Shown here in pieces: positions 43,901-52,677 of a stretch of DNA of 64,000 nt. The stretch spans positions 1 through 64,000 of the forward strand of contig NZ_FNCH01000017.1 in assembly GCF_900100705.1 (NCBI RefSeq). Direction: 5' to 3'. This DNA comes from Pedobacter terrae. GTDB taxonomy: Bacteria > Bacteroidota > Bacteroidia > Sphingobacteriales > Sphingobacteriaceae. The translations under genes were made by a program, and so were the position numbers. The notes under the pieces are model-generated. The model was not told the origin of the DNA and did not search any database. It was given only the letters and a program-made list of their open reading frames with translations. Each line of letters opens with the position of its first letter. Positions within the stretch are counted from its first letter, which is position 1.

Positions 43901-44554
43901 ATGATGAGTATAGATAGATTTCTAAGTGACGAACAAGACCCAAAAGCGGTTGAAAAAGTTATTGGAAAATTAAACGACCTTTTAACCACAGGTGAAGAAC
44001 TCTTATATTTAGCTGTACAGAAAAAACCAGCGGTAAATTTGTTACCAGATAGCATCGCGATTTCGAACAAGCGCATTTTTTATTGCGAGCCTGGTAATTT
44101 AGGCTTAACGATGAATTTTAAAGATATTTCCTGGAAAAGCATCAAGGAGGTTTCATTTAAAGAAGAATTTTTTGGTTCTAAATTTATTTGTGTTCCTCAA
44201 CATGGCGAAAATATCGTAACCGAGTTTATTCCGAAAGTACAGGCTCGTAAACTACACCAGGCAGCAAACCAACAATTAGAAGAGTACAAAGAGATGTTAC
44301 GCCAGCAAAAACTGGAAGAAAACCGGGCAACAGCCTCTCCCATTAATTTACATGAGCAGCCTCTTACTGAAATACCTGCTTACGAACCAGTTTCAGAGCC
44401 GGCACAACCAGTTATCCAAATTGCAGAAGTAGTAGAAGAACCGGAAGATGAAACCACTTTAAAATTACGCAAACTTAAAACACTATACGATAAACACCTG
44501 ATCACCCAGGAAGAATACGAAGCTAAAAAAGCAAATATTTTAGATAGTATGTAG
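43901..44554 (+). CDS. PH-like domain and SHOCT-domain protein
   Basis: The 217-residue cytosolic protein has a bacterial PH-like domain over about residues 30-125 (GEELLYLAVQKKPAVNLLPDSIAISNKRIFYCEPG, then FKDISWKSIKEVSF). A Glu/Gln/Pro-rich linker follows, and then a SHOCT motif at the C-terminus (LRKLKTLYDKHLITQEEYEAKKANIL). SHOCT motifs typically end proteins that oligomerise or attach to membranes; a function is not established. The gene is probably cotranscribed with rsmI. Confidence 0.85.
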   Translation: MMSIDRFLSDEQDPKAVEKVIGKLNDLLTTGEELLYLAVQKKPAVNLLPDSIAISNKRIFYCEPGNLGLTMNFKDISWKSIKEVSFKEEFFGSKFICVPQHGENIVTEFIPKVQARKLHQAANQQLEEYKEMLRQQKLEENRATASPINLHEQPLTEIPAYEPVSEPAQPVIQIAEVVEEPEDETTLKLRKLKTLYDKHLITQEEYEAKKANILDSM

Positions 44555-44563
44555 ACGAAATCC

Positions 44564-44589
44564 TTCACCTGAATTTATTTCAGGGTCTT
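44564..44589 (+). repeat. REP-like hairpin left of the GIY-YIG pseudogene
   Basis: TTCACCTGAATTTATTTCAG then GGTCTT. Stem CCTGAA/TTCAGG with TCTT at its right end, facing the hairpin at 44932-44959. It starts 10 bp after the PH/SHOCT stop. Confidence 0.65.
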
Positions 44590-44604
44590 AATTGACTGTT
44601 AAAG

Positions 44605-44891
44605 ATGGAAAGAGCGGATGTGTTTATATATTAACCAATTTTAAACATATGGTTTTTTATTTTGGTGTGACATCAGAATTGTAGTTTAGAATTAAAGAAT
44701 ATAAATATCGTCCAATTCGTTTTTCCGCAAGATATAACTGTAATCCGTTGGTGTTTTTTAAACAGTTTGACAGTATTGAAAAAGCGATAATAAGAGAAAA
44801 ACAGTTAAAGAACTGGAAAAAGGCATCGAAAATAAACTTAATAAATGAATTAAATCCTAATTGGGATGATTTATCCTTAACGTTCGAATAA
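44605..44891 (+). pseudogene. GIY-YIG endonuclease, decayed
   Basis: A reading frame from 44615 encodes GCVYILTNFKHMVFYFGVTSEL, a TAG stop, then FRIKEYKYRPIRFSARYN, LVFFKQFDSIEKAIIREKQ, and a tail INELNPNWDDL to a TAA at 44891. The GIY-YIG core is present as VYIL and FYFGVTS, and the catalytic glutamate region AIIREKQ is kept. The upstream ATG (44605, MER) is out of frame by one base (GAGCGGA where GAGGCGGA would restore MERGGCVY). Two lesions, one deletion and one nonsense codon, therefore mark it as a pseudogene of the roughly 95-residue stand-alone family. It lies exactly between two inverted REP-like hairpins. Confidence 0.85.
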
Positions 44892-44931
44892 ATGCTTCTC
44901 TCCTTGAAATCCTTAAAAGAAAACAGCATTT

Positions 44932-44959
44932 AAGATGCTGAAATAAATTCAGCACGACG
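44932..44959 (+). repeat. REP-like hairpin right of the GIY-YIG pseudogene
   Basis: AAGATGCTGAAATAAATTCAG then CACGACG. Simple form without loop insertion, inverted relative to the hairpin at 44564. Confidence 0.7.
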
Positions 44960-44975
44960 ATTTTACAGCTTAGTA

Positions 44976-46604
44976 ATGAAATCTAAACAAACCTACCTTC
45001 TCGCCCTCGTAAGTGCATTCTTACTTTGGCTGGCCTGGCCACCAATGCCTTTTACTACACCTTTGTTATTGATCGGTTTGGTGCCTTTGTTTATTGCGCT
45101 CGATTCGATTTCAACCAATCCCGAAAAAAAACAGGGCAAAAGAATTTTCCTGACGGCAGGTTTAACTTTTTTAGTTTGGAATACGGGATCGATTTATTGG
45201 GTGTATAATGCAATAAGTGCTTATAATGGTGCAGCAGTAGCGCTACCAGTTTCTCTTATCCCTTACGGCTTAGGTGCATTGTTAATGACCTTTGCTTTTT
45301 GGTTATACTATAGATTAGGCAAGTATGTAAATAAAAAGATCGCTTATCTGGGCTTGATTTCCTTTTACATTGCTTTAGAATATCTGCAACAAACCTGGGA
45401 TTTAGCTTTCCCCTGGATGACCTTGGGAAATGGTTTAGCAGGAATGCATCAGCTGGCACAATGGTATGATTATACCGGTATTTATGGTGGTTCGCTTTGG
45501 ATTTTAGGGAGTAATATCCTGGCTTTTGAAGCTTATCAAAAATTTAAATCACAAAAGGGTTATTTAAGGTTTAGAACAGCAGGGATCTGGGCTTTGGTAG
45601 TCATTATTCCCATCAGCATTTCATTAACCAAATACTTTACGGCAGAACAAAAGGGCACACCAAGTAATGTGGTGGTGGTTCAACCCAATATTGATCCTTA
45701 CCAAAAACTGGAGAATATTCCACCAGCCGAACAGATCAGGATATTGACTCACTTATCAGATTCCATTGGACAAACCAATACCGAGTATTTTATCTGGCCT
45801 GAAACTGCCATTCCAAATTACGCAGATGAAGATAGGATCAGAAGCAACAATGATTTCATCACGCTGCAAAGCTTTTTATCAAAATACAAAAACGGAACAT
45901 TGATTACAGGTATAGAAAGCATTAAAATTTATCAGGATAAAAGAACAATAACCTCAAAACTTGATAATCAGCGAGGTATTTATTTTGATAATTTTAACAC
46001 CGCCATGCAGGTAGAAAATTCTGCCAATGTTCAGTTTTACCATAAATCCAAATTGGTTCCCGGGGTAGAAAAAATGCCTTTTCCAAAAGTATTTTCGTTT
46101 TTAGATGGTGTTTTTGCTCAATTAGGCGGAACCGTTGGCGGATGGGGCTGGCAAGATAAGCCAAGTGTACTGTATGCTCAAAGCGGTATCGGGGTTGCTC
46201 CTGTGGTTTGTTATGAAAGCTTGTGGGGCGATTGGATTGGTGAACAGGTTAAAGAGGGAGCACAATTTATTGCGATTATCACAAACGATGGCTGGTGGGG
46301 AAATACTTCAGGGAAAGACCAGCATATGATGTATGCTAAACTGAGAGCCATTGAAACCCGTCGCGATGTAGCGCGCTCGGCTAATACCGGGATATCCTGC
46401 TTCATCAATCAACGCGGCGATGTCACACAAAAAACCAAATGGTGGACCAGAACTGCATTAAAGGCCAATATCAATCTGAATGATGAGATTACCTTTTATG
46501 TAAAAAGTGGAGATATTATTGCAAAATTATTAAGCATTACTGCCATTCTTTTAGCTTTGATTATTCCTTTTAGAAAATGGATCAGGAAACAAAACCATGC
46601 TTAA
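44976..46604 (+). CDS. lnt: Apolipoprotein N-acyltransferase
   Basis: This inner-membrane enzyme adds the third acyl chain to lipoproteins. Several N-terminal membrane helices cover about residues 5-215. A periplasmic nitrilase domain follows, with the E-K-C triad visible as WPETAIPNY (Glu), SKLVPGVEKMPF (Lys) and VVCYESLWGDW (Cys). A final helix lies near 520-536. The length of 542 is normal. Its stop overlaps the next gene by 8 bp, and lspA follows, so the two lipoprotein-maturation steps share an operon. Confidence 0.95.
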   Translation: MKSKQTYLLALVSAFLLWLAWPPMPFTTPLLLIGLVPLFIALDSISTNPEKKQGKRIFLTAGLTFLVWNTGSIYWVYNAISAYNGAAVALPVSLIPYGLGALLMTFAFWLYYRLGKYVNKKIAYLGLISFYIALEYLQQTWDLAFPWMTLGNGLAGMHQLAQWYDYTGIYGGSLWILGSNILAFEAYQKFKSQKGYLRFRTAGIWALVVIIPISISLTKYFTAEQKGTPSNVVVVQPNIDPYQKLENIPPAEQIRILTHLSDSIGQTNTEYFIWPETAIPNYADEDRIRSNNDFITLQSFLSKYKNGTLITGIESIKIYQDKRTITSKLDNQRGIYFDNFNTAMQVENSANVQFYHKSKLVPGVEKMPFPKVFSFLDGVFAQLGGTVGGWGWQDKPSVLYAQSGIGVAPVVCYESLWGDWIGEQVKEGAQFIAIITNDGWWGNTSGKDQHMMYAKLRAIETRRDVARSANTGISCFINQRGDVTQKTKWWTRTALKANINLNDEITFYVKSGDIIAKLLSITAILLALIIPFRKWIRKQNHA

Positions 46605-47058
46605 ACAACAATACGATTTCGTTTTATCTTCCAGAAATACCCTTTTAACCTATATCGAATCTGTTTCAAAGGAGGATTTCTTAACCGATAACAGTTCATT
46701 CGGCAGAGGCTCTATCAAAAATTTGTTGGTTCATATTTGCCAAACCTATTGTGCATGGATTGGCGAAAGGGCCTTAGGCATTGAACAGATTTTTTTACCT
46801 TTAGAAACTTACCAGACCTTCCAAGAATGCCAAACCTATTTTAACCAGGTGGATGAATATATTGGCTTATTTACCGAAAAATTTAAAGGAAATGAGCTGC
46901 ATGAAATGGAATTGGATAGAAACGGCTCAATTTTAACCGTAAATCCATTACAGTTATTTACTCATGTTATTACCCACGAGTTTCATCACAAGGGGCAAAT
47001 CATGTCATTAAGCAGGCATTTAGGCTATACACCGGTTGATGCCGATATTATCAGATAA
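46597..47058 (+). CDS. DinB-family protein
   Basis: This 153-residue four-helix-bundle protein has DinB-type metal histidines: H47 in NLLVHICQTYCAW, and the pair in HVITHEFHHKGQIMSLSRHLG near residues 123-143. It starts 8 bp inside the lnt stop, so translation is coupled. It sits between lnt and lspA, two steps of lipoprotein maturation, although no known DinB function is connected with that process. It could be a bystander. Confidence 0.87.
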   Translation: MLKQQYDFVLSSRNTLLTYIESVSKEDFLTDNSSFGRGSIKNLLVHICQTYCAWIGERALGIEQIFLPLETYQTFQECQTYFNQVDEYIGLFTEKFKGNELHEMELDRNGSILTVNPLQLFTHVITHEFHHKGQIMSLSRHLGYTPVDADIIR

Positions 47059-47062
47059 AATC

Positions 47063-47569
47063 ATGCAAAAAATAAAAAATCTCCGCTGGTCGGTATTGCT
47101 CTTATTATTAACCCTAAATTTTGGCTGCGATCAGATCTCTAAAAGAATTGTGCGTACCGAAATCAGTGATTATGAACATATCAGCATTATAAAAGATCGT
47201 TTCACTTTAACAAAAGTAGAAAACAGTGGTGCATTTTTAAGTCTGGGCGATAACATGCCCTATATTTTCAGGCTCATTATTTTAACGGGTTTACCCTTAT
47301 TATTTTTGGTTTACGGGCTATATTTTCTATTTGCCAAACGTAATTTAACCATGACAATGCAAATTGCGCTGTGTTTTCTGATTGGTGGTGGTATTGGCAA
47401 TTTATATGACCGGATTGTACATGGATCGGTTACCGATTTTATGCATATGGATTTTTACTTCTTTCAAACAGGTGTTTTTAACTTCGCCGATATTTCAATT
47501 ATGATCGGTGTAGGTACATTGCTGTTACAATCAATCAGAAGTAATCAGTTAAAACAGGATATAAATTAG
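47063..47569 (+). CDS. lspA: Lipoprotein signal peptidase II
   Basis: Membrane aspartyl protease that removes lipoprotein signal peptides after diacylglyceryl transfer. I start it at the ATG at 47063, 4 bp after the DinB stop; an in-frame ATG at 47036 would extend it into that gene. Four membrane helices are visible. The active-site aspartates lie in GGGIGNLYDRI and GVFNFADISIMIG. The second conserved block appears as NSGAFLSLGD. The 168-residue length is normal. Confidence 0.93.
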   Translation: MQKIKNLRWSVLLLLLTLNFGCDQISKRIVRTEISDYEHISIIKDRFTLTKVENSGAFLSLGDNMPYIFRLIILTGLPLLFLVYGLYFLFAKRNLTMTMQIALCFLIGGGIGNLYDRIVHGSVTDFMHMDFYFFQTGVFNFADISIMIGVGTLLLQSIRSNQLKQDIN

Positions 47570-47698
47570 GGAAAAAGGCTAGACCCGATAAGACTAATTA
47601 AGACTACAAAATGATAGCCGTAAAAATACAAAATCATATTTTTATGACTATATTTAACTATGCAATACTTAATTACGATCTAACTAAAAACCTAAACA

Positions 47699-48448
47699 AT
47701 GAAAAACTTATTAAAAAAAGCTGCTTTGATTGCCATGCTATCAACAGTTATCCTCTCGTGTACCAAAAAAAATGATATCCCTGCTGAAGCGGAAATTCAA
47801 ACTAATCAAAATCAAAAAGTGCTGGCTTATATTAAAAATCTCGGGTTTACAGATGCGCAGATCGTAGATAACGGCGATAATTATGTAGTTGATGGAGATA
47901 TTGTATTTAGTAAAAAAATGGAAGTTCCGGCTGATTATGGAAAAGCGATTACAGAACAATATTATAACGGTTATATCGTAACCAACAGCACAAACATCCG
48001 CGTAAAAATTGATCCTTCGATAACCAGCATGACCAGCGAAATCAATTCTGCAATTAACCAATGGAATACGGTACCCAATTCTAAGCTAAAATTTGTAATC
48101 ACAACCGGAACGGTATATGATATCCTGATTAAAGTGGATAATACAATTGGAAGTTCTACCTGTGGACAAGCATATCTGTCAACATCAAATGGTAAAGCTG
48201 GTAATACCGTTTGGATCAACCAGGCCCTTATCCAAAATAATTCTTTTGCGCAGCGTACCAGAACCATTACCCATGAGTTTGGTCATACCATTTCATTTAA
48301 GCATACGAACCAATCTACCACAACCAATGTTCCTGGCGTTGGAGGAACAGATGCACAATCGTTAATGAATGGCGGGCAATGCGGAAGTGGTGCTACTGTT
48401 TTATCTACTAAAGATAAACAAGCTACTGCAGTATTGTATCCTTTATAA
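47699..48448 (+). CDS. M57-family (dual-action HEIGH) metalloprotease lipoprotein
   Basis: This 249-residue lipoprotein has a hydrophobic segment ending in the lipobox VILSC (lipidation at C21). The zinc site is HEFGHTISFKH, HExGHxxxxxH, close to residues 195-205, with GGTDAQSLMNGGQCG supplying a Met-turn-like segment. The upstream QWNTVPNSKLKFVI block is typical of M57/metzincin-like Bacteroidota proteins. It probably acts at the cell surface; substrates are unknown. A terminator follows. Confidence 0.9.
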   Translation: MKNLLKKAALIAMLSTVILSCTKKNDIPAEAEIQTNQNQKVLAYIKNLGFTDAQIVDNGDNYVVDGDIVFSKKMEVPADYGKAITEQYYNGYIVTNSTNIRVKIDPSITSMTSEINSAINQWNTVPNSKLKFVITTGTVYDILIKVDNTIGSSTCGQAYLSTSNGKAGNTVWINQALIQNNSFAQRTRTITHEFGHTISFKHTNQSTTTNVPGVGGTDAQSLMNGGQCGSGATVLSTKDKQATAVLYPL

Positions 48449-48486
48449 TTTAAAAATCAGATAAATAACCTAAAAAGATCGTAATG

Positions 48487-48525
48487 AAAGAGGAGCTGTT
48501 CTGTGAAACAGCTCCTCTTTTTTTT
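48487..48525 (+). terminator. Rho-independent terminator
   Basis: AAAGAGGAGCTGTT pairs with AACAGCTCCTCTTT, followed by a long T run. Confidence 0.92.
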
Positions 48526-48612
48526 AAAGTGCTTATTAAAAAAGATTGGGAAATAATTTTTAGAACAAGGATTTCTTAACAAAGAATTGGCAGCTTTACA
48601 CAAACATATTTT

Positions 48613-48620
48613 TATCTTTA
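48613..48620 (+). promoter_or_regulatory. Putative -7 box of the OsmC gene
   Basis: TATCTTTA lies 32 bp before the start codon. A TTGG at 48587 is the nearest -33 candidate, at slightly long spacing. Confidence 0.35.
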
Positions 48621-48652
48621 GGTGTTAAACAATCTAAAAATAAGATCCGATC

Positions 48653-49069
48653 ATGAAAAGAAATGCAACAGCCGTATGGCAAGGTTCTATCAAAGAAGGT
48701 AGTGGTAATATTACTACACAAAGCACTACTTTAAATAACACTCAATATTCTTTCAACACTCGCTTTGCAGATGGTGTGGGTACAAATCCAGAGGAATTAA
48801 TTGCTGCTGCACATGCGGGTTGTTTTACCATGAAATTATCTGCTAACTTAACTGAGGCAGGATTTACAGCTGATAAACTGGAAACTAAATGTGAAATTAA
48901 CCTTGATCCATCAAAAGGTGAAATTGTAGAATCGCATTTAACTTTAACAGCTTCTGTACCTGATTTAACACAGGAAAAATTTGATGAACTGGTAGCAGAT
49001 GCAGAAAAAAACTGCCCGATCTCTAAATTATTGAATACAAGCATTACCGTTGATGCTACTTTAGCTTAA
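48653..49069 (+). CDS. OsmC-family peroxidase
   Basis: A 138-residue thiol peroxidase subunit of the OsmC type, acting on organic hydroperoxides in the cytosol as a homodimer. The two redox cysteines are C57 in AHAGCFTM and C121 in EKNCPISKLL; a third, C80, is non-conserved. NPEELIAAAHAGC is the family signature. It is monocistronic, between strong hairpins. Confidence 0.92.
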   Translation: MKRNATAVWQGSIKEGSGNITTQSTTLNNTQYSFNTRFADGVGTNPEELIAAAHAGCFTMKLSANLTEAGFTADKLETKCEINLDPSKGEIVESHLTLTASVPDLTQEKFDELVADAEKNCPISKLLNTSITVDATLA

Positions 49070-49077
49070 TAAATTTT

Positions 49078-49110
49078 AAACCTCACAGGTTTTAAAAACC
49101 TGTGAGGTTT
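49078..49110. terminator. Bidirectional terminator between osmC-like gene and nadE
   Basis: Perfect 15-bp stem AAACCTCACAGGTTT with AAACCTGTGAGGTTT, loop TAA. It lies between convergent genes. The T run is short, so strength is uncertain. Confidence 0.6.
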
Positions 49111-49194
49111 ATAGCTGCTGTTAAACAAGTTAACTAACGACTAAACTAATCAAAAAAACTTTCGAACCTCCAACATTACAATTTTAGAAACAAC

Positions 49195-50835
49195 CTAAGC
49201 CATATATTTTCCTACAATTGGCATCCTTCTTCCCATACCAAAAGCCTTAGGCGATACCCTTAAAATAGGTGGTGTTTGGTAACGTTTAAACTCGGCTATA
49301 TTGACCATCTTTAAAATTCGCAATACTAATGCTTCATCAAAACCCTGCGAAATAATGGCTTTTGAGCCTTGTTTTTTTTCGATGTGCTGGTATAATATTT
49401 TATCGAGGATTTCATATTCAGGCAAAGAATCTGAATCTTTCTGATCAGGTCTCAATTCTGCCGAAGGTGGTTTAACAATCGTATTAATGGGTATGATCTC
49501 GCATTCCTTATTAATGTACTTGGCCAGCTCAAAAACCTGCATTTTATATACATCACCGATAACGCCAATTGCACCGCACATATCGCCATAAAGCGTACCA
49601 TAGCCTACCGCACATTCGCTTTTGTTAGAGGTATTTAATAAAATATAGCCAAATTTATTACTCATCGCCATGTTTATGATGCCGCGAATCCGAGCCTGGA
49701 TATTTTCTTCTGTCAGGTTAAAAGGCAAACCTTTAAAAGCGGGTGCCAGCATATGATCAAAAGCCTCGGTAACGTCTTTAATTGGCACAATTTCGTGCAT
49801 GCAACCAATATTATTAACCAGATCTAAAGCATCTTGTACAGAATGGTCGGATGAAAATTTAGATGGCATTAAAACAGCCATTACATTCTCTGCACCTAAT
49901 GCGCGGCAGGCCAGTGCACAAACCACAGCCGAATCAATTCCGCCAGACAGGCCTAAAACAGCTTTACTAAAACCAGATTTCTTAAAATAATCTTTTATCC
50001 CTAAAACCAGCGCATCATGAATTTGTTCAATATCCGTTAATCTTTCCGATTGTGGATGTTTATTCCGCACATTTTCAACCTCTTCCAGATCAAATACCTG
50101 AAGATCTTCTTCAAAATATTTCATTTCCGCTTTCATGGTTCCATCAGCGTCGAAGACCAAAGAACCGCCATCAAAAATAATCTCAGTCTGCGCACCAACC
50201 TGGTTTACATAAAATACAGGCAGGTGATATTTTTTTGCATTATCAGCCAATACTTTTATACGTTCATCATCATGGGTATAAGAGAAAGGTGATGCTGCAA
50301 TATTAATCATTACATCGGGCTGCTCTTTAATCAGCTCGTCCATTGGATTTGAAACATATAATGGATTATCATTAATATTCCAAAGGTCTTCGCAAATGGT
50401 TAAAGCAATTTTTTTACCCTTAAAATCAATACAGTTAAATTGTGTGGCAGGTTCGAAATAGCGATATTCATCAAACACATCGTAGGTTGGCAATAAGGCT
50501 TTTTTAACAATTGCCTTAATTTTTCCTTCCTCCATAAAATAAGCGGCATTATACAGGTCTTTTCCCTGTAATACTTCATTTTTAATCGGCAAGCCAACAA
50601 TGCAGGCAATATCCGTACAGTGCTTTGCTATTTCCTGAGCTGCGCCTTCGCACAAGGCTATAAACTCATCAAATTCCAGAAAATCTCTTGGGGGATAACC
50701 ACAGATAGCTAATTCTGCAAAAACAACCAGATCAGCTCCTTTGTCTTTCGCCAATTGAATATTTTCGGTTATTTTTTTAGTGTTGGCCTCAAAGTTCCCG
50801 ATGTGGTAATTAAGTTGTGCTAAAGCTATTTTCAT
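49195..50835 (-). CDS. nadE: Glutamine-dependent NAD+ synthetase
   Basis: Two-domain cytosolic enzyme. Residues 1-260 are a nitrilase-type glutaminase with the triad in FAELAICGYPPRDFLE (Glu), KKALLPTYDVFDE (Lys) and LTICEDLW (Cys). Residues about 265-546 are the ATP-pyrophosphatase NAD synthase with LGLSGGIDSAVVCALA. It uses glutamine-derived ammonia to convert deamido-NAD to NAD. The length of 546 fits. The neighbouring gldB is a common arrangement in Bacteroidota. Confidence 0.96.
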   Translation of the reverse strand: MKIALAQLNYHIGNFEANTKKITENIQLAKDKGADLVVFAELAICGYPPRDFLEFDEFIALCEGAAQEIAKHCTDIACIVGLPIKNEVLQGKDLYNAAYFMEEGKIKAIVKKALLPTYDVFDEYRYFEPATQFNCIDFKGKKIALTICEDLWNINDNPLYVSNPMDELIKEQPDVMINIAASPFSYTHDDERIKVLADNAKKYHLPVFYVNQVGAQTEIIFDGGSLVFDADGTMKAEMKYFEEDLQVFDLEEVENVRNKHPQSERLTDIEQIHDALVLGIKDYFKKSGFSKAVLGLSGGIDSAVVCALACRALGAENVMAVLMPSKFSSDHSVQDALDLVNNIGCMHEIVPIKDVTEAFDHMLAPAFKGLPFNLTEENIQARIRGIINMAMSNKFGYILLNTSNKSECAVGYGTLYGDMCGAIGVIGDVYKMQVFELAKYINKECEIIPINTIVKPPSAELRPDQKDSDSLPEYEILDKILYQHIEKKQGSKAIISQGFDEALVLRILKMVNIAEFKRYQTPPILRVSPKAFGMGRRMPIVGKYMA

Positions 50836-50884
50836 GTTTAATGTATCAAGTAGTGAGTATCAAGTATCAAGACAGCTATCCAGA

Positions 50885-51553
50885 TTAAAAGAATACGCCG
50901 AAATTAAGCGCTAAATAATGACTCCTAACATCTCTGGCTTTATCTGTTACAATATTAGTAAAACCATTATTAAAAGTTAAACCGGCAACAATACTGGTAT
51001 TGCCAGAAATATCAAATTCCCCGCCTCCACCAATAATTAACCCGGCACGGTAAAGTTTGATGTGGTCAGATACGTTTAAATTATCGCCAACAACTGTCCC
51101 GCCTGTAACTGCATCTTGTTTTGCGCTAATGTTGATTGAATTAGACAAGCCGAACTGGCCATACCAACGTTTTCCATCAGTTTTTACAGTTTTTAATTTA
51201 ATGGTTAAAGGCAGGTCTATGTATTGTAATTTATATTTTAAATCGTAAGCTTTAGGTGCAGAACCGGGTGCATAATAAGGTAAAACATTGGCCTCTGTAC
51301 TTTTACCATTAATAGAAGTAATGGTCAGCGCTGTAGAAAAACTATAATTTGGCGCAAAATTAAAATCACCAATTAATCCATAAGAAAAGCCCAAACCTAT
51401 TCCGTTTGTTTTTCCCTGCTCGGGTTTAATCCAACCAAATGTTGGGGTAGCAGTTAAACCTAACCTGAACCCGTAACTGGTTAAAGGTGAATTTTGCGCC
51501 CAGGCGCCAAAACTTAAAACAGATAAAATTAAAATGGTTGATATTCTTTTCAT
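50885..51553 (-). CDS. Outer-membrane beta-barrel protein, porin-family-like
   Basis: I start it at the ATG at 51553, which gives MKRISTILILSVLSFGAWAQ, a standard signal peptide; the longer in-frame start at 51610 would overlap the divergent gldB and add an unlikely leader. The mature part (about 203 residues) is a predicted 8-stranded barrel of the PF13568 type, with YGFRLGLTATPTFGWIKP, LQYIDLPLTIKLK and a terminal FGVFF. Function is unknown. Confidence 0.85.
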   Translation of the reverse strand: MKRISTILILSVLSFGAWAQNSPLTSYGFRLGLTATPTFGWIKPEQGKTNGIGLGFSYGLIGDFNFAPNYSFSTALTITSINGKSTEANVLPYYAPGSAPKAYDLKYKLQYIDLPLTIKLKTVKTDGKRWYGQFGLSNSINISAKQDAVTGGTVVGDNLNVSDHIKLYRAGLIIGGGGEFDISGNTSIVAGLTFNNGFTNIVTDKARDVRSHYLALNFGVFF

Positions 51554-51569
51554 GCTATAGGTGTTTATA

Positions 51570-51577
51570 TATATTTG
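51570..51577 (+). promoter_or_regulatory. -7 box at the gldB start
   Basis: TATATTTG is an exact match, with TTTT (51547-51550) 19 bp upstream. The expected transcription start is close to the first ATG at 51584, so the mRNA may be nearly leaderless. Confidence 0.45.
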
Positions 51578-51583
51578 TGATAC

Positions 51584-52618
51584 ATGATGTATAACGTAAA
51601 ACACTGGCAAATTTATCTAATTTTTCTTTTTGCCATCACATTTATTTCCTGCAGACATCGCAACCGTCCAGATGTAAGCAATATACAGGTAAACATCAAA
51701 GTTGAAAGATTTGATCAGGAGCTCTTTAATGGAAAAAACAAAGATGTGATTGATATAGATAAACAACTTGCTTTAAAATATGGCGTGTTTTATGATGATT
51801 TTATCCATCGGATTTTAGACAGTAAATATTCCAACACCGAATCATTGACTAATTTATACCACGATCAGGCCTACATCGATTTAAGCAAGGAAGTTGATAG
51901 TGTTTTTCCAAATTTAAAAGCACAGGAAGAGGGTTTAAACGAGACTTTTAAATACATTAAATATTATTACCCAAAGGCAAAGATTCCAAAATTCATTTCC
52001 TTTACCTCAGGTTTTGCTTACCAGATGCCAGTAGGCGATAACTATCTGGGAATTGGTTTAGACATGTTTCTGGGCAAAGACAGCAAATTTTACCGGGCTA
52101 TTGTGCAAAGTGTGCCGTTATATCTTTCCAGGAGATTTACACCAGAATATATTGTGCCCCGTGTAACTGAAACCTATGCACATGAAGAGCTTTTCGCAGA
52201 GCCTGATGATAATAGAACTTTGTTAGCTAAAATGATTTTTCAGGGAAAGATTTTATACTTTCTTGACCAGGTTTTGCCCGAAAATGTAGGCGATTCTACC
52301 AAAATCGGATATACCCAACAGCAGTTAGACTGGGCACAAAACTTTGAAGGGGATATTTGGGCATATTTTTTAGAGAACAATTATCTGTATGAAACCGACT
52401 ATCAAAAAATCCAGGTATTTTTATCTGAAGGGCCTTTTACGCCAGGTTTAGGCGAAAATAGAGATTCGGCACCAAAATTGGGCGTATGGATGGGGTGGCA
52501 GATCGTTAAAAAATATATGAAAACGAATCCTGATATTACTTTGCAACAGTTAATGGCAGATCATGATGCGCAGAAAATTTTAGATCAATCGAAGTATAAA
52601 CCGAAACAACAGAAGTAG
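51584..52618 (+). CDS. gldB: Gliding-motility lipoprotein GldB
   Basis: This 344-residue lipoprotein has a lipobox ending FISC (C23). The body matches GldB: VSNIQVNIKVERFDQELFN, then FLGKDSKFYRAIVQSVPLYLSRRFTPEYI, and WMGWQIVKKYMKTNPDITLQQLM at the end. In Flavobacterium GldB is needed for gliding and assembly of the motility machinery; in non-gliding relatives it persists with unclear role. The start is near a -7 box, and it is divergent from the barrel gene. Confidence 0.93.
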   Translation: MMYNVKHWQIYLIFLFAITFISCRHRNRPDVSNIQVNIKVERFDQELFNGKNKDVIDIDKQLALKYGVFYDDFIHRILDSKYSNTESLTNLYHDQAYIDLSKEVDSVFPNLKAQEEGLNETFKYIKYYYPKAKIPKFISFTSGFAYQMPVGDNYLGIGLDMFLGKDSKFYRAIVQSVPLYLSRRFTPEYIVPRVTETYAHEELFAEPDDNRTLLAKMIFQGKILYFLDQVLPENVGDSTKIGYTQQQLDWAQNFEGDIWAYFLENNYLYETDYQKIQVFLSEGPFTPGLGENRDSAPKLGVWMGWQIVKKYMKTNPDITLQQLMADHDAQKILDQSKYKPKQQK

Positions 52619-52677
52619 TTTTCAGTTAGCAATATCAGTTAACCGATTAAACAGTTCGAACAATTAACCCATAAAAA

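Noticed and set aside
44605..44891. Functional GIY-YIG gene by frameshifting
   Set aside because: It would need both a +1 shift near codon 4 and suppression of a TAG; decay is the simpler reading.
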